DNA of 64,000 nt from Bacteriovorax stolpii (GTDB lineage Bacteria > Bdellovibrionota > Bacteriovoracia > Bacteriovoracales > Bacteriovoracaceae): NCBI GenBank assembly GCA_945860895.1, contig CAMASK010000003.1:1-64000 (forward strand), read 5' to 3'. The position numbers were made by a program, and so were the translations under genes. Positions 43,977-53,516 of the stretch are shown here, piece after piece. The notes beneath the pieces were generated by a model. That model saw nothing but the letters and a program-made list of their open reading frames with translations, searched no databases and was not told the DNA's origin. How positions within the stretch are numbered: the first letter of the stretch is position 1; the number at the start of each line of letters is the position of its first letter.

Positions 43977-44918
43977 ATGTTAACTCAAGGTTTAGTACTC
44001 GTAGGTAATCACCCTAAATTCAACACCACTCTTGAAATGGCTCGTAATGTAGCTGTTACCAAGACTCCTATCTTAATTTTAGGAGAAACTGGATCAGGGA
44101 AAAAAGCTATTGGAGCTTACATTCATCAGAATTCAGCTCGCAAAAATGCCAAGCTTGAAATCGTAGATTGTAGCCTTGATACACAAACTGTTGAGAAGAT
44201 CGTCCTGGGTTTTCGTGATGATGAAACTGGTCGTTTCAACCGTGGCGTTTTAGAAGTTGCCAATGGTGGTACGGTAATATTTTCCAATGTTGACGCACTG
44301 GATGAAGTTTTTCAGAAACGCCTCTATACTATCCTTCAAGAGCTGCCTGATTATGAATTAGATGTCCGCGTACTTGCTACTTCTTCTAAGAATCTTTCAA
44401 AGTTGGTTGGTGCAGGTAAGTTCTCTCGTGCTCTTTATACTTATTTTAGCGGAGCGCAGATCGATATGATCTCTCTTCGTGAAAGAGGAACAGACGTGGA
44501 ATTGATTGCTCGTCATTTCATTAATGAGTATGCCTCAGAAAATTCTTCTGGCGAACTTTCACTTTGCGAAGAAGCTGCTCGCAAACTTTCTGATTACAAC
44601 TGGAACCAAAATCTAATCGAACTTCGTTCTTTCATCCGTAAGACTCTTACAAATATGGAAGGGAGAACTCTTGATCTTGCTGCCATTGAAAATGGTGAGC
44701 GTAAAGTTGAATTCAAATCATCTGAAATTGATGAGGATGGATTCAAACTGATGTCCTTGAAAGAAGCTGAAAAGCTGTTGATCAAGAAAGCATTAGTATT
44801 TACTTCTGAAAACAGAACACAAGCTGCAAAAATTCTTGGTGTTTCTATTCGTACACTCAGAAATAAGATCAATGAGTATAGAGGCGAAGGCGCAACTTAC
44901 TTTATTAATTTAAGATAA
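43977..44918 (+). CDS. FlbD-like flagellar regulator with degenerate AAA+ domain
   Basis: 313 residues. There is no receiver domain. Walker A is kept ('GETGSGKK', about 36-43), but the sigma-54 loop GAFTGA is missing (its place reads 'LGFRDDETGRF') and Walker B is 'GGTVIFSNVD' instead of 'GGTLFLDEI', losing Asp and Glu. The Fis-type HTH is intact ('NRTQAAKILGVSIRTLRNKI', about 279-298). It lies immediately upstream of flgB with GGAGG before the ATG. It likely binds flagellar promoters but cannot remodel sigma-54 alone; it may act as a repressor or pair with a complete activator. Confidence 0.82.
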   Translation: MLTQGLVLVGNHPKFNTTLEMARNVAVTKTPILILGETGSGKKAIGAYIHQNSARKNAKLEIVDCSLDTQTVEKIVLGFRDDETGRFNRGVLEVANGGTVIFSNVDALDEVFQKRLYTILQELPDYELDVRVLATSSKNLSKLVGAGKFSRALYTYFSGAQIDMISLRERGTDVELIARHFINEYASENSSGELSLCEEAARKLSDYNWNQNLIELRSFIRKTLTNMEGRTLDLAAIENGERKVEFKSSEIDEDGFKLMSLKEAEKLLIKKALVFTSENRTQAAKILGVSIRTLRNKINEYRGEGATYFINLR

Positions 44919-44947
44919 ATAGTTTTTTAATTGTTTAAGGCAATCAC

Positions 44948-45355
44948 ATGGATGTGAATGACAAGACACTAAAAGCACTTACGACCGCGCTGAACTTTCG
45001 GGAGATGCGCCAGGAGTTGATCTCCTCCAACGTCGCCAATGCTAATACGCCAGGATTCAAAGCCAAAAAAATGGACTTTGAAGAGGCGCTAGCTCGAGCA
45101 CTGGATGTTGACGGTAATATGGGCATGAATGTGACTGATGGGCGTCATCACAATGTTGGTAATGGTGGCTTTAATAATTTAGAACCGGAAATTTATGATA
45201 ATCCAAATGGAGTCGTGAGTGAAAATGGAAACACGGTAGATGTTGAAGCTGAAATGGCCCAGATGGCAGAGAATAAATTGATGTATGATGCCCTGGTTCA
45301 GCTGATCAATAAAAAGATGGGTATTATGAAATACGCCATTAATCAAGAGAAATAA
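44948..45355 (+). CDS. flgB: Flagellar basal-body rod protein FlgB
   Basis: 135 residues, proximal rod subunit. The 'LISSNVANANTPGFKAKKMDFEEAL' rod signature near residue 25 and the C-terminal 'ENKLMYDALVQLINKKMGIMKYAI' helix are typical. AAGG precedes the ATG. First structural gene of the block, 29 bases after the FlbD-like gene. Confidence 0.97.
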   Translation: MDVNDKTLKALTTALNFREMRQELISSNVANANTPGFKAKKMDFEEALARALDVDGNMGMNVTDGRHHNVGNGGFNNLEPEIYDNPNGVVSENGNTVDVEAEMAQMAENKLMYDALVQLINKKMGIMKYAINQEK

Positions 45356-45367
45356 CAGAGGTAAGAG

Positions 45368-45808
45368 ATGGATTTACTCTCAAGTCTTAGAATTAGTTCA
45401 AGTGGTCTGGCAGCGCAGAGAAAGAGAATGGAAGCCCATTCTTCTAACATTGCAAATGCTCAGACAACTAGAACAGCTGAGGGTGGACCTTATCGAAGAA
45501 AAGAAGTGGTATTTGGTTCTGAGCCTGAGCGTGATTCATTTTCAGAAATTTTGGAAGGTGAATTAGCTGAAAATGCTCAGACCGTTCATGCTACTGAAGT
45601 TGTACATTCTGATAAAGTGATTTTTAAGCATGATCCAAGCCATCCTGATGCCAATGCTGAAGGATATGTAGCTATGCCAGATATAAATCCAATGGTGGAA
45701 ATGGCAAACATGATTGAAGCTCAACGAGCTTATGAATCAAACGTAACGGCAATCAACACGACAAAACAAATGGCAACTAAGACTTTAGAAATTGGCCGTG
45801 GTAACTAA
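45368..45808 (+). CDS. flgC: Flagellar basal-body rod protein FlgC
   Basis: 146 residues, proximal rod subunit. 'LRISSSGLAAQRKRMEAHSSNIANAQTT' at the N-terminus and 'NMIEAQRAYESNVTAINTTKQMATKTLEIG' at the C-terminus form the paired coiled-coil ends. Twelve bases after flgB, AGAGG site. Confidence 0.97.
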   Translation: MDLLSSLRISSSGLAAQRKRMEAHSSNIANAQTTRTAEGGPYRRKEVVFGSEPERDSFSEILEGELAENAQTVHATEVVHSDKVIFKHDPSHPDANAEGYVAMPDINPMVEMANMIEAQRAYESNVTAINTTKQMATKTLEIGRGN

Positions 45809-45831
45809 GATATTTTAACAAGGATTGAACC

Positions 45832-46191
45832 ATGTCGATTAAAGACATTACTAGCTTTCAGAAAACTCTTGGGAATGCAGATGCCAAGGGCTGGAGCCGT
45901 GCGGTCGATAATGACTTTGGTGGAAATTTTAATATTGAAGGTGCTCCATCAGTTGGTGAGACTGGTGATGCTAAATCTTTTGGGGATTTCTTAAAAGATT
46001 CAATTGGCAAGGTGAATGCATTACAAGGGGACGCGAACATTGCCATGGAAAAATTGGCAAGTGGTGAGAGTCAGAATCTGCATGAAACATTGCTTGCGGT
46101 CGAGAAAGCGGATATCGCTTTCAGAACGATGAACCAGGTACGCACGAAAGTAATCGATGCATACCGTGAAATCATGAAAATGCAGATATAA
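45832..46191 (+). CDS. fliE: Flagellar hook-basal body protein FliE
   Basis: 119 residues, adaptor between the MS-ring and the rod. 'FGDFLKDSIGKVNALQGDANIAMEKLASGES' and 'VEKADIAFRTMNQVRTKVIDAYREIMKMQI' are diagnostic. An AAGGA site precedes the ATG. Confidence 0.97.
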   Translation: MSIKDITSFQKTLGNADAKGWSRAVDNDFGGNFNIEGAPSVGETGDAKSFGDFLKDSIGKVNALQGDANIAMEKLASGESQNLHETLLAVEKADIAFRTMNQVRTKVIDAYREIMKMQI

Positions 46192-46224
46192 GCTCAATTT
46201 GTTATATGAATCAGGAGGATTCAG

Positions 46225-47913
46225 TTGGATAAATTCTTTACGCAGATCACACAGAACTTCACGGACTTCTTTAAGTCATTAGACATGACCAGAAGAATAG
46301 GACTGATTGGTATTTCGTTCGTCGTGATAGCTCTTATGGGCGCCATCCTGATCTGGGCCGGTAAAACCAATTACAAGGTCCTCTATACTGACTTAACTAA
46401 GGATGATGCCGCAGTTATTTCAAGAATGCTTGAAGAAGGTAAAATTTCATATCAAGTTAAAGATGACGGTAAAACTATTCTCGTATCTGAAGATATGGTT
46501 GAGATCTGGCGTTTAGAAATTGCTAAAAAAGGTGTTAACTTCACCGGTACGGTGGGATACGAAGTTTTTGATAAACAATCTTTCGGAACAACTTCATTTG
46601 TACAAAAAATTAACAAGCAAAGAGCTCTCGAAGGAGAGTTAGTAAAAACGATTATGCACATTAAGGGCGTTACCCGCGCTCGTATTCACTTATCAATTCC
46701 AGAATCATCACCATTTGTTTCTGAAAGAAAGCCACCTAGTGGTTCGGTTGTTTTAGATATTGAACGTGGCGTAACAATGACGAATGATGAAATCAAAGGT
46801 GTACAGTCTCTTGTGAGTTCAGCTGTTGATGGGATGAGATCGCACAATGTTGTCGTTATTGATTCTCGCGGTAAAAAATTATCTGAAAATGACGGCGATC
46901 AAATGTCTACCGAAACAGCTAATCGTATTGCTCTTGAAACAAGATTGAATTCTCAATATGAAAAGAAAGTGGAAGAAATTCTTTCACGTGTAATTGGTGA
47001 AGGTAAGGTTATAGCAAAAGTATCACTTAAGATGGATTTTACTGAAAAAGTTGAAACACAAACATCTTATGATGGTGAGAACTCTGCCATGGTTTCTGAA
47101 GTCCGAAATGAGCAGAAAATGGTTGGAGTTCGTCCTTCTCCTCAGGGTATTCCGGGTGCAAGATCAAATTTACCTGGTGAAGCGCCACAGCCAGGGATTC
47201 CTGAAACAAGAAACGATGTCGATAAGTCTTTAGTCACTAGAAATATGGCAGTGCCAACGATTGTGACGAAATCTAAAAAACCAACGGCAGAAATTTCAAA
47301 TATCTCAGTAGCAGTGATGGTAGATGGTAAAAAAGTTCCTGTTCTCTCTAAAGACGGGAATCCCATGGTTAACGATGACGGCGTTAACATAACTAAGTAT
47401 CAGGCGTGGTCAGAAGAAGAACTTCAAAATTTTCAACAAATTGTTTCCAGTTCACTTGGTATCAATGTTAATCGTGGTGACAAACTCGTTATTAAGAACA
47501 TGGAATTTGCCACTGAAGATCTGAATGAAATGGAAGCCATAATGAGAGCACGTGAGAATCGTGAGCTTATGAAGAACATTACAAAGTACCTGATGATTGG
47601 TGCAATCATCTCATTATTCTTCTTCATGGTTGTAAGACCATTCATTCAATGGCTTACTGAGAACTCAGTTGAGTCGATAGAAGACTTTTTGCCAAAAACA
47701 ATTGAAGAACTTGAGAAACTTCAGGCGCATCAACGCTTGCCTGGCCTTGAAGATCTCTTGCCTTCCATTGAGGACAAGTTAAATCCCGAGAAGATTGAGG
47801 GGAATATGTTACGGGAGAAGATTATTTCTCTGGTTGAAGCTAACCCAGGTAAGGCCGCTCAGGTGATTCATGATATGATTCACATAACAGACGGCCAGAA
47901 AGAAATTGCTTAA
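46225..47913 (+). CDS. fliF: Flagellar MS-ring protein FliF
   Basis: 562 residues from a TTG start behind a strong AGGAGG. Two membrane segments (about 24-46 and 452-470) flank the ring-building domains. The YscJ/FliF region ('YKVLYTDLTKDDAAVISRML', 'ALEGELVKTIMHIKGVTRARIHL') is clear. The short C-terminal cytoplasmic tail should bind FliG, the next gene. Length normal. Confidence 0.97.
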   Translation: MDKFFTQITQNFTDFFKSLDMTRRIGLIGISFVVIALMGAILIWAGKTNYKVLYTDLTKDDAAVISRMLEEGKISYQVKDDGKTILVSEDMVEIWRLEIAKKGVNFTGTVGYEVFDKQSFGTTSFVQKINKQRALEGELVKTIMHIKGVTRARIHLSIPESSPFVSERKPPSGSVVLDIERGVTMTNDEIKGVQSLVSSAVDGMRSHNVVVIDSRGKKLSENDGDQMSTETANRIALETRLNSQYEKKVEEILSRVIGEGKVIAKVSLKMDFTEKVETQTSYDGENSAMVSEVRNEQKMVGVRPSPQGIPGARSNLPGEAPQPGIPETRNDVDKSLVTRNMAVPTIVTKSKKPTAEISNISVAVMVDGKKVPVLSKDGNPMVNDDGVNITKYQAWSEEELQNFQQIVSSSLGINVNRGDKLVIKNMEFATEDLNEMEAIMRARENRELMKNITKYLMIGAIISLFFFMVVRPFIQWLTENSVESIEDFLPKTIEELEKLQAHQRLPGLEDLLPSIEDKLNPEKIEGNMLREKIISLVEANPGKAAQVIHDMIHITDGQKEIA

Positions 47914-47941
47914 TTTTTTGATATAGATTCAAGGAGCATAT

Positions 47942-48976
47942 GTGGCCGAAGAACAAAATTTAGATCCTGAAGTGCAATACGCGCTTCTGTCCGGACAGGA
48001 GAAAGCCGCAATTCTATTATCTGCACTTGGTCCAACCACAACTAAGTTAATTTTTAAACACATGAAAGACAATGACGTTAAACGCATGATTAATTCAATG
48101 TCGAGTATTTCAAAGTCACCAATTTGGATGGTAAAGAAAGTGCTGGGAGAATTTTATTCTTTCATAAATGAAGATGCCGATCTCTTATTCTCAGAGAATA
48201 AAGGCCGAGACTTCATCCTTGGTACTTTAGGTGAAGATCGCGCTAAACAGCTTCTCGGTCAGATTGTGGATGTTGGAAACAACAATACACTCGAGTCTCT
48301 TGAACTCGTGGATACTAGAACTCTTGCGAACTTCCTTATCAATGAGCATCCTCAGACGATTGCACTTATTTGTGCTCACTTACCAGTGGATAAAAAAGTG
48401 GATGTTCTTCGTAAATTGCCTGAAGGACTTCAGGCTGAAGTTGTTCTTCGTGTAGCTAATCTCGATTTTGTTTCGCCAGAACTAATCGCACAATTGGATG
48501 ACGTTCTAAAAACTGAACTTTCTACCCTTGGATCAATTGATACAAAACAGCTTGGTGGTGTTGAACCAATCGCTGACATGCTCAATCTCATGGATAAAAA
48601 TACTGAGAAGAACATCATGTCACGTGTTGAAGAAAAAGATCCTGAACTCGCTGAAGAGATCAGAAAACTTATGTTCGTTTTCGAAGATATTATCTACGTA
48701 GATGATCGAGGTATTCAAGAGCTTCTTAAGAATGTGGATAACACAAAACTTGTCACTGCTCTCAAAACTGCTCCAGATGACGTAAAAGCGAAGCTCTTTA
48801 AAAATATGTCAAACCGTGCAGCGAGTCTTCTTAAGGAAGATCTTGATGCCTTGGGACCAACGAAAATTTCCGATGTAGAAAAAGCTCAGCAGGAAATCGT
48901 TATGAAACTTAAAGATCTTGAAGCTAAAGGTAAAGCATTTATTGCTCGTGGTGGCGAAGGCGACGCTTTCGTTTAA
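47942..48976 (+). CDS. fliG: Flagellar motor switch protein FliG
   Basis: 344 residues with a GTG start behind AAGGAG; an ATG two bases earlier is out of frame. The middle domain has the 'NEHPQTIALICAHLP' EHPQ motif. The C-terminal torque helix region is 'FEDIIYVDDRGIQELLKNVDNTKLVTALKTA'. FliG couples the stator to rotor rotation. A lysine-rich tail of about 30 residues follows. Confidence 0.97.
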   Translation: MAEEQNLDPEVQYALLSGQEKAAILLSALGPTTTKLIFKHMKDNDVKRMINSMSSISKSPIWMVKKVLGEFYSFINEDADLLFSENKGRDFILGTLGEDRAKQLLGQIVDVGNNNTLESLELVDTRTLANFLINEHPQTIALICAHLPVDKKVDVLRKLPEGLQAEVVLRVANLDFVSPELIAQLDDVLKTELSTLGSIDTKQLGGVEPIADMLNLMDKNTEKNIMSRVEEKDPELAEEIRKLMFVFEDIIYVDDRGIQELLKNVDNTKLVTALKTAPDDVKAKLFKNMSNRAASLLKEDLDALGPTKISDVEKAQQEIVMKLKDLEAKGKAFIARGGEGDAFV

Positions 48977-48991
48977 GAGGTTGAATAGATT

Positions 48992-49795
48992 ATGCAAAAG
49001 TACCGTGACTCTGAAGTTAAATCATTTGAATTCTCTGATCTGAAGGGAGTACGTGATGTTCAAAAAGATGAATTCAAAGAATTTAGATTTAATGAATTGA
49101 ATGGTGAAGTCTTCAAGAATGAAAAAGTTACTGAAGATACTTTAAGAAATGAAAGAATTTTTGAGAAAAAGCATAATTTTAAAATTGATACAGCTGTTCG
49201 TGATTCACGCGGATTGTCTCGTCAGGAAAAAATTGATTACGAGTCTACTACACAACAGGAAGTCCAGAAACGTCTGGATGCTGCTTATCAAGAGGCCTTC
49301 AATCAAGGTCTAGATAAAGGTAGGGAAGAAGGTAAAGCTGAAGCCTTGGCACTGCATGAAGCCGAATTAAAATTGAAAATTGATGAGTTCGCTGAAGTCA
49401 TTAATAAGGTTGATGGACAAAAAGACAGACTGATTGAAAAAAACCGTACTGAAATTTATGAATTTGTAAAAAGATTTACAAAATGGATTGTGCTAAAAGA
49501 AATTAACGAAAAGGTTTATCTTGAAAATCTTTTAGAAAAACTACTTCTCGAACTTAATGCACGTAAAAATCTTATAGTAAAAGTAGGCAAGGCAAACTTC
49601 AGCAGTATGCCTGAGATTATACAAAATATTGAAGCTCGTCTTGGCCCGCTTTCGAATGTCAGGGTAGAAGTTGTGCCTGAAATCCAGTATCCAGGAATTA
49701 TTCTTGAATCTGAAAATAGTTTAATAGATGGCTCACTTGAAGGTGTTTTTCAGAGTATGGATAAAATTTTTGAGCAGGTATTAAAACATGAGTGA
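48992..49795 (+). CDS. fliH: Flagellar assembly protein FliH
   Basis: 267 residues. It binds and regulates FliI at the export gate. The central glutamine/glutamate-rich helix ('YQEAFNQGLDKGREEGKAEA') with a GxxxG-like repeat is typical, as is the C-terminal 'VRVEVVPEIQYPGIILESENSLIDGSLE'. The N-terminal 90 residues are charged and repetitive ('FKEFRFNEL', 'VKSFEFSDL'). Its end overlaps fliI by eight bases. Confidence 0.9.
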   Translation: MQKYRDSEVKSFEFSDLKGVRDVQKDEFKEFRFNELNGEVFKNEKVTEDTLRNERIFEKKHNFKIDTAVRDSRGLSRQEKIDYESTTQQEVQKRLDAAYQEAFNQGLDKGREEGKAEALALHEAELKLKIDEFAEVINKVDGQKDRLIEKNRTEIYEFVKRFTKWIVLKEINEKVYLENLLEKLLLELNARKNLIVKVGKANFSSMPEIIQNIEARLGPLSNVRVEVVPEIQYPGIILESENSLIDGSLEGVFQSMDKIFEQVLKHE

Positions 49796-51155
49796 TTACC
49801 ATCCATCTGATGATCTCAAGTTGAACCAAATAATCCGTCACATTGAAAATAGAATACCTTACGAAAAAATCGGCAAAATTATTGCCTCTCGCGGGATGGT
49901 TTATGAAGCCGCTGTTCCTCGTGCTGTTCTCGGAAGTAATGTTGAATTTGTAGCCGAAAACGGCGAGAGAAGTCTTGGCGAAGTGGTGGCCATTCAGGGA
50001 TCAAATTGTATGGTGATGCCATATAATGAAATTTCAGGCATCAATTCGCAGACAAAAATTCATTTAAAAGACATTGTTACCGAAATCGAAATTTCCTCTA
50101 ACATGCTTGGTCGTGTGATCGATTTTCAGGGTAATCCAATAGATAATAAAGGACCAGTTGCTGGACCTCATGAAAGGCGATCAATGTTTGGTATACCCTT
50201 AAATCCACTTGATCGTCCGCCAATTCGTGAGGCTTTAGACACTGGAATTAAATCCATTAATTGCTTTATTACGGCCGGTAAGGGTCAACGTATGGCGATT
50301 ATGGCAGGATCTGGTGTTGGAAAATCTGTTTTGATGGGAATGATCGCCAGAAATACCAATGCTGATATTAACGTTATTGCTCTTATTGGTGAGCGAGGAC
50401 GTGAGGTTTTAGAATTTATTGAATCAGATCTCGGTGTAGAAGGCTTGAAACGCTCTGTTGTCATCGTTGCAACTTCAGATACCTCCGCCCTGATCAGGAC
50501 CAAGGCCGCTTACACCGCTACAACCATTGCAGAATATTTTCGTGATCAAGGAAAAGATGTCCTCCTTATGATGGATTCTATCACTCGCTTTGCCATGGCC
50601 AATCGTGAAATAGCACTTTCTACCGGGGAGCCGCCAGGACAAAAAGGCTACACTCCAAGCGTATTTGCGAAACTTCCAAAATTAATGGAGAGAGCAGGAA
50701 CGAAAAAAGGTGCAGGGACTATTACGGGAATTTATACTGTCCTCGTTGAAGGTGGTGACATGGATGAGCCCATTGCTGATGCTGTTCGTGCGATTTCAGA
50801 TGGACATATAGTTTTATCCAGACAACTTGCTACAAGAAACCATTATCCAGCGATTGATATTTTGGCTTCTATTTCCCGAGTCATGCCTAAAGTAACTTCA
50901 AAAGAACATAAAATTGTGGCAAGTCATTTGCGAGATCTTCTTGCGGCCTATAAAGAATCTGAAGATCTGATTACTGTTGGTGCTTATGCCAGGGGCTCAA
51001 GTCCAAAAGTGGATAAAGCAATCGCTATTTACGACGACTTAATTAATCTCCTACGACAGCAGGTTGAAGAATCATTCACTTTGGAAGAACTTTTTGATCG
51101 TATGCTTGATATAGCAAGAAAAGCTGAAACTGCAGTCGATCCAAACTTTAAGTGA
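49788..51155 (+). CDS. fliI: Flagellum-specific ATPase FliI
   Basis: 455 residues, F1-beta-like type III export ATPase. Walker A 'AGSGVGKSVLMGMIA', 'GERGREVLEFIE', Walker B 'VLLMMDSITRFAMA' and 'STGEPPGQKGYTPSVFAKLPKLMERAG' are intact. It energises unfolding and entry of export substrates with FliH and FliJ, its neighbours. Confidence 0.97.
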   Translation: MSDYHPSDDLKLNQIIRHIENRIPYEKIGKIIASRGMVYEAAVPRAVLGSNVEFVAENGERSLGEVVAIQGSNCMVMPYNEISGINSQTKIHLKDIVTEIEISSNMLGRVIDFQGNPIDNKGPVAGPHERRSMFGIPLNPLDRPPIREALDTGIKSINCFITAGKGQRMAIMAGSGVGKSVLMGMIARNTNADINVIALIGERGREVLEFIESDLGVEGLKRSVVIVATSDTSALIRTKAAYTATTIAEYFRDQGKDVLLMMDSITRFAMANREIALSTGEPPGQKGYTPSVFAKLPKLMERAGTKKGAGTITGIYTVLVEGGDMDEPIADAVRAISDGHIVLSRQLATRNHYPAIDILASISRVMPKVTSKEHKIVASHLRDLLAAYKESEDLITVGAYARGSSPKVDKAIAIYDDLINLLRQQVEESFTLEELFDRMLDIARKAETAVDPNFK

Positions 51156-51161
51156 TAATCC

Positions 51162-51614
51162 ATGAAACTCTATACTTTTCGCCTTGAACCAGTTCTAAAA
51201 ATCAGAAAGCTCAATGAAGAGACCTGCCGAATGGAATTAGGTCGATTGCTCAAGCATCTTAACAAGATTGAGAGTCAACTGGCCCATGATCGTAAAGAAA
51301 TTGAAAGTTACTTTCAGATCCAAGAGATGGCAATGAAGAGTGGAATTAAAGGAATTCAGGTTCAGGCATTTCCTATGTTAGTGGCTGCCAAAGATGCTAA
51401 TATTCAGGCTCTTTTAAGAGATAAAAAAAATCAGGAAGCTTTAATTGAAGAGAAAAAAAAAGAACTCTCGACTCTTCGGGGTGAATTAAAAGTTATCGAA
51501 AATCTCAGAGAAAAAGACTATACTGAATACCGTAAAGCTCTTAACAAAGAAATTGACCAGAAAGTCGAAGAACAGACTCAAAATTGGTTACAACACAAAG
51601 AGCAGAAGGGTTAA
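51162..51614 (+). CDS. fliJ: Flagellar export protein FliJ
   Basis: 150 residues, nearly all alpha-helical coiled coil rich in Lys, Glu and Leu, starting 'YTFRLEPVLKIRKLNEETCRMELG', the usual FliJ N-terminus. It is the central stalk of the FliI ring. Starts six bases after fliI. Assignment rests on N-terminus, coiled coil and position. Confidence 0.88.
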   Translation: MKLYTFRLEPVLKIRKLNEETCRMELGRLLKHLNKIESQLAHDRKEIESYFQIQEMAMKSGIKGIQVQAFPMLVAAKDANIQALLRDKKNQEALIEEKKKELSTLRGELKVIENLREKDYTEYRKALNKEIDQKVEEQTQNWLQHKEQKG

Positions 51615-51615
51615 G

Positions 51616-52146
51616 ATGAAAATTTTTATTCTACTTCTTGCTTTTCCACTTTCTACTTTAGCAGTAACGAAAAAGACCTATAGTGAAGAAGAGTTACAAA
51701 AGAAATTAAGTGAAGAAGTAAGAAAGAAAGTTGATTCAATAAAAAACTCTTCTGTCTCTGATTTAGCCAAAGAGCTTCTTGATAAAGAAGAAAAACTTCG
51801 TTTACGAGAAATAGAGCTGGTAAAACAACAGGATTCTTTAAAAGTATCAGAAAACGACCTCGTTAAAAGATATGCTGAACTTTCCGCTAAGCAATCAAGC
51901 TTCATTGGTTGCGTTGAAAAAAATAATGAAGAGTCTAAGGGACGTATTGGTCAGCTGGTTGAAATGATTTCCAATATGAAGCCTGAAAAAGCGTCATCAG
52001 TATTATCTGTTCAGGATATTGATATTGCCGTTCAAATTCTTCAGATGATTGATCCTAAGAAGGCTTCTAAGATTTTTAATTTTATGGATAAAGATATTTC
52101 CGCAAAGCTTCAAAAACAGTACCTATTGATGAAAAAATCAATCTAA
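51616..52146 (+). CDS. MotE-like periplasmic protein (MgtE N-domain type)
   Basis: 176 residues from ATG 51616; the ORF-track start lies inside fliJ in another frame, and AAGGG precedes the chosen ATG. Signal peptide MKIFILLLAFPLSTLA, a coiled coil (about 30-115), then an MgtE_N-like helical domain ('MISNMKPEKASSVLSVQDIDIAVQILQMIDPKKASKIFNFMD'). MotE proteins chaperone MotC and stator parts in the periplasm. No motA, motB or motC genes are in the window. Confidence 0.78.
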   Translation: MKIFILLLAFPLSTLAVTKKTYSEEELQKKLSEEVRKKVDSIKNSSVSDLAKELLDKEEKLRLREIELVKQQDSLKVSENDLVKRYAELSAKQSSFIGCVEKNNEESKGRIGQLVEMISNMKPEKASSVLSVQDIDIAVQILQMIDPKKASKIFNFMDKDISAKLQKQYLLMKKSI

Positions 52147-52262
52147 TCGGCAAAATTTTCCTAACTAATAAATAGATCTAAAGTATTTTGGAAGTTTCTG
52201 CCCGGCTTCATTTTTCACTACGATTTATGCGAGAATAATCCATAGGACCACTAAGGAACCAG

Positions 52263-53516
52263 ATGATTCAGGCAGATACGATTAAATCAATTGAACAAAA
52301 AGCGACCAACAAATCGCAAAGTGCATCTGCGTCTGAAGCAAAAACAAATGCCAAAGATCTAAATACAAATCTTTGTGTAGATATTTTTGCCAATGAGTTA
52401 GAAGCTGCTGTTCAAGTTGGTGAAGAAAATACGCTTAAAGTTAAAGCTATTGAAGTATCTCCAGAACAGTTAATGAATCCTTCTCAAATTGAGGGAGATG
52501 TTAATGCTATTAAACCTGAATTTTTTGACCCTGCTTTAACTAAGAATGTAGATCAAATCATTCAACCTAAAGCCACCGCAGTTGAAGGTGAAGTAAAAGT
52601 CGATGTGCCAGATATGGCAAAAGGCGCTGTCACTATTGAATTAAATACTCAGAATTTAGAACAAATCTCTGATGGCAAATCAGTAAATAGTGAGCATGAT
52701 GGCGAGATAGCACAAGTGCTGTTAAAAACTCCACAAGTTCACACTGGACGAACTCCTGCTGTTGATTTGGGCAAAGGTGAAGTTGATCCACAACTTTTAA
52801 ACCTGGACGATTTCGTTGCTCAAAAAAATCTAGCAATAAAAAAATCTCTTAATAATGCTTCTGCTTACGGTATGCCTGCAAAAGGTCAGACAGCTAAAGC
52901 AGGTATTGATACCGGTCTTAATTCTACGCAGACTGTGAATCAGCTTGAATCAGGGGAGAATGGCTCATCAGCTATGAACTCTCAGCAATTTATTCTGAAT
53001 GCACAAGTTGACTTGGGAACAAATGCTAAAGGCAATGAGGCTCAAATAGTAGCAAAAACGTTTAATATATCTGATTTAAAGACTGACAATTCTAACCAGA
53101 TCATGACTCAAATTACAGATTATATAGTTCAGGCAAAAGCGGCGAAGGAACCAACTGTGAACATGAGAGTGATTCATGAAGAATTAGGAATTATCGATAT
53201 TACAGTTAATAAAATGATTCAAGGCCAGGATGCCATTGCCATTAATATCGGAACTCATTCTATTGATGGAAAAAACTTTTTTCAGGCAAATTCAAAAGAT
53301 TTATTTTCTCACTTAACAAATTCGGGTTTGAATGTTTCGGACTTTAAAGTAGAGACACCAACTCAAACTGCTAAAAATGATTTTGATTTCAATAGTCAGT
53401 CTAATAAGGGTTCTTCAGGTCAGGAAAAACAATTCGGCTCTGAACAAAATCAGCGCCGTCATGAATCGGATCGTCGTAAAGATCTCTGGGATCTTCTAAA
53501 TAAGGAAGCCGCGTAA
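52263..53516 (+). CDS. fliK: FliK-like hook-length control protein
   Basis: 417 residues. A polar, Ala/Gln/Asn-rich region of low complexity (1-280) leads to a C-terminal Flg_hook-like domain ('VNMRVIHEELGIIDITVNKMIQGQDAIAINIGTHS', about 300-370), then a Ser/Gln-rich tail. FliK measures hook length and switches export specificity. The stop overlaps the flgD start (TAATG). AAGGA site before the ATG. Sequence conservation is low, so position carries weight. Confidence 0.82.
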   Translation: MIQADTIKSIEQKATNKSQSASASEAKTNAKDLNTNLCVDIFANELEAAVQVGEENTLKVKAIEVSPEQLMNPSQIEGDVNAIKPEFFDPALTKNVDQIIQPKATAVEGEVKVDVPDMAKGAVTIELNTQNLEQISDGKSVNSEHDGEIAQVLLKTPQVHTGRTPAVDLGKGEVDPQLLNLDDFVAQKNLAIKKSLNNASAYGMPAKGQTAKAGIDTGLNSTQTVNQLESGENGSSAMNSQQFILNAQVDLGTNAKGNEAQIVAKTFNISDLKTDNSNQIMTQITDYIVQAKAAKEPTVNMRVIHEELGIIDITVNKMIQGQDAIAINIGTHSIDGKNFFQANSKDLFSHLTNSGLNVSDFKVETPTQTAKNDFDFNSQSNKGSSGQEKQFGSEQNQRRHESDRRKDLWDLLNKEAA

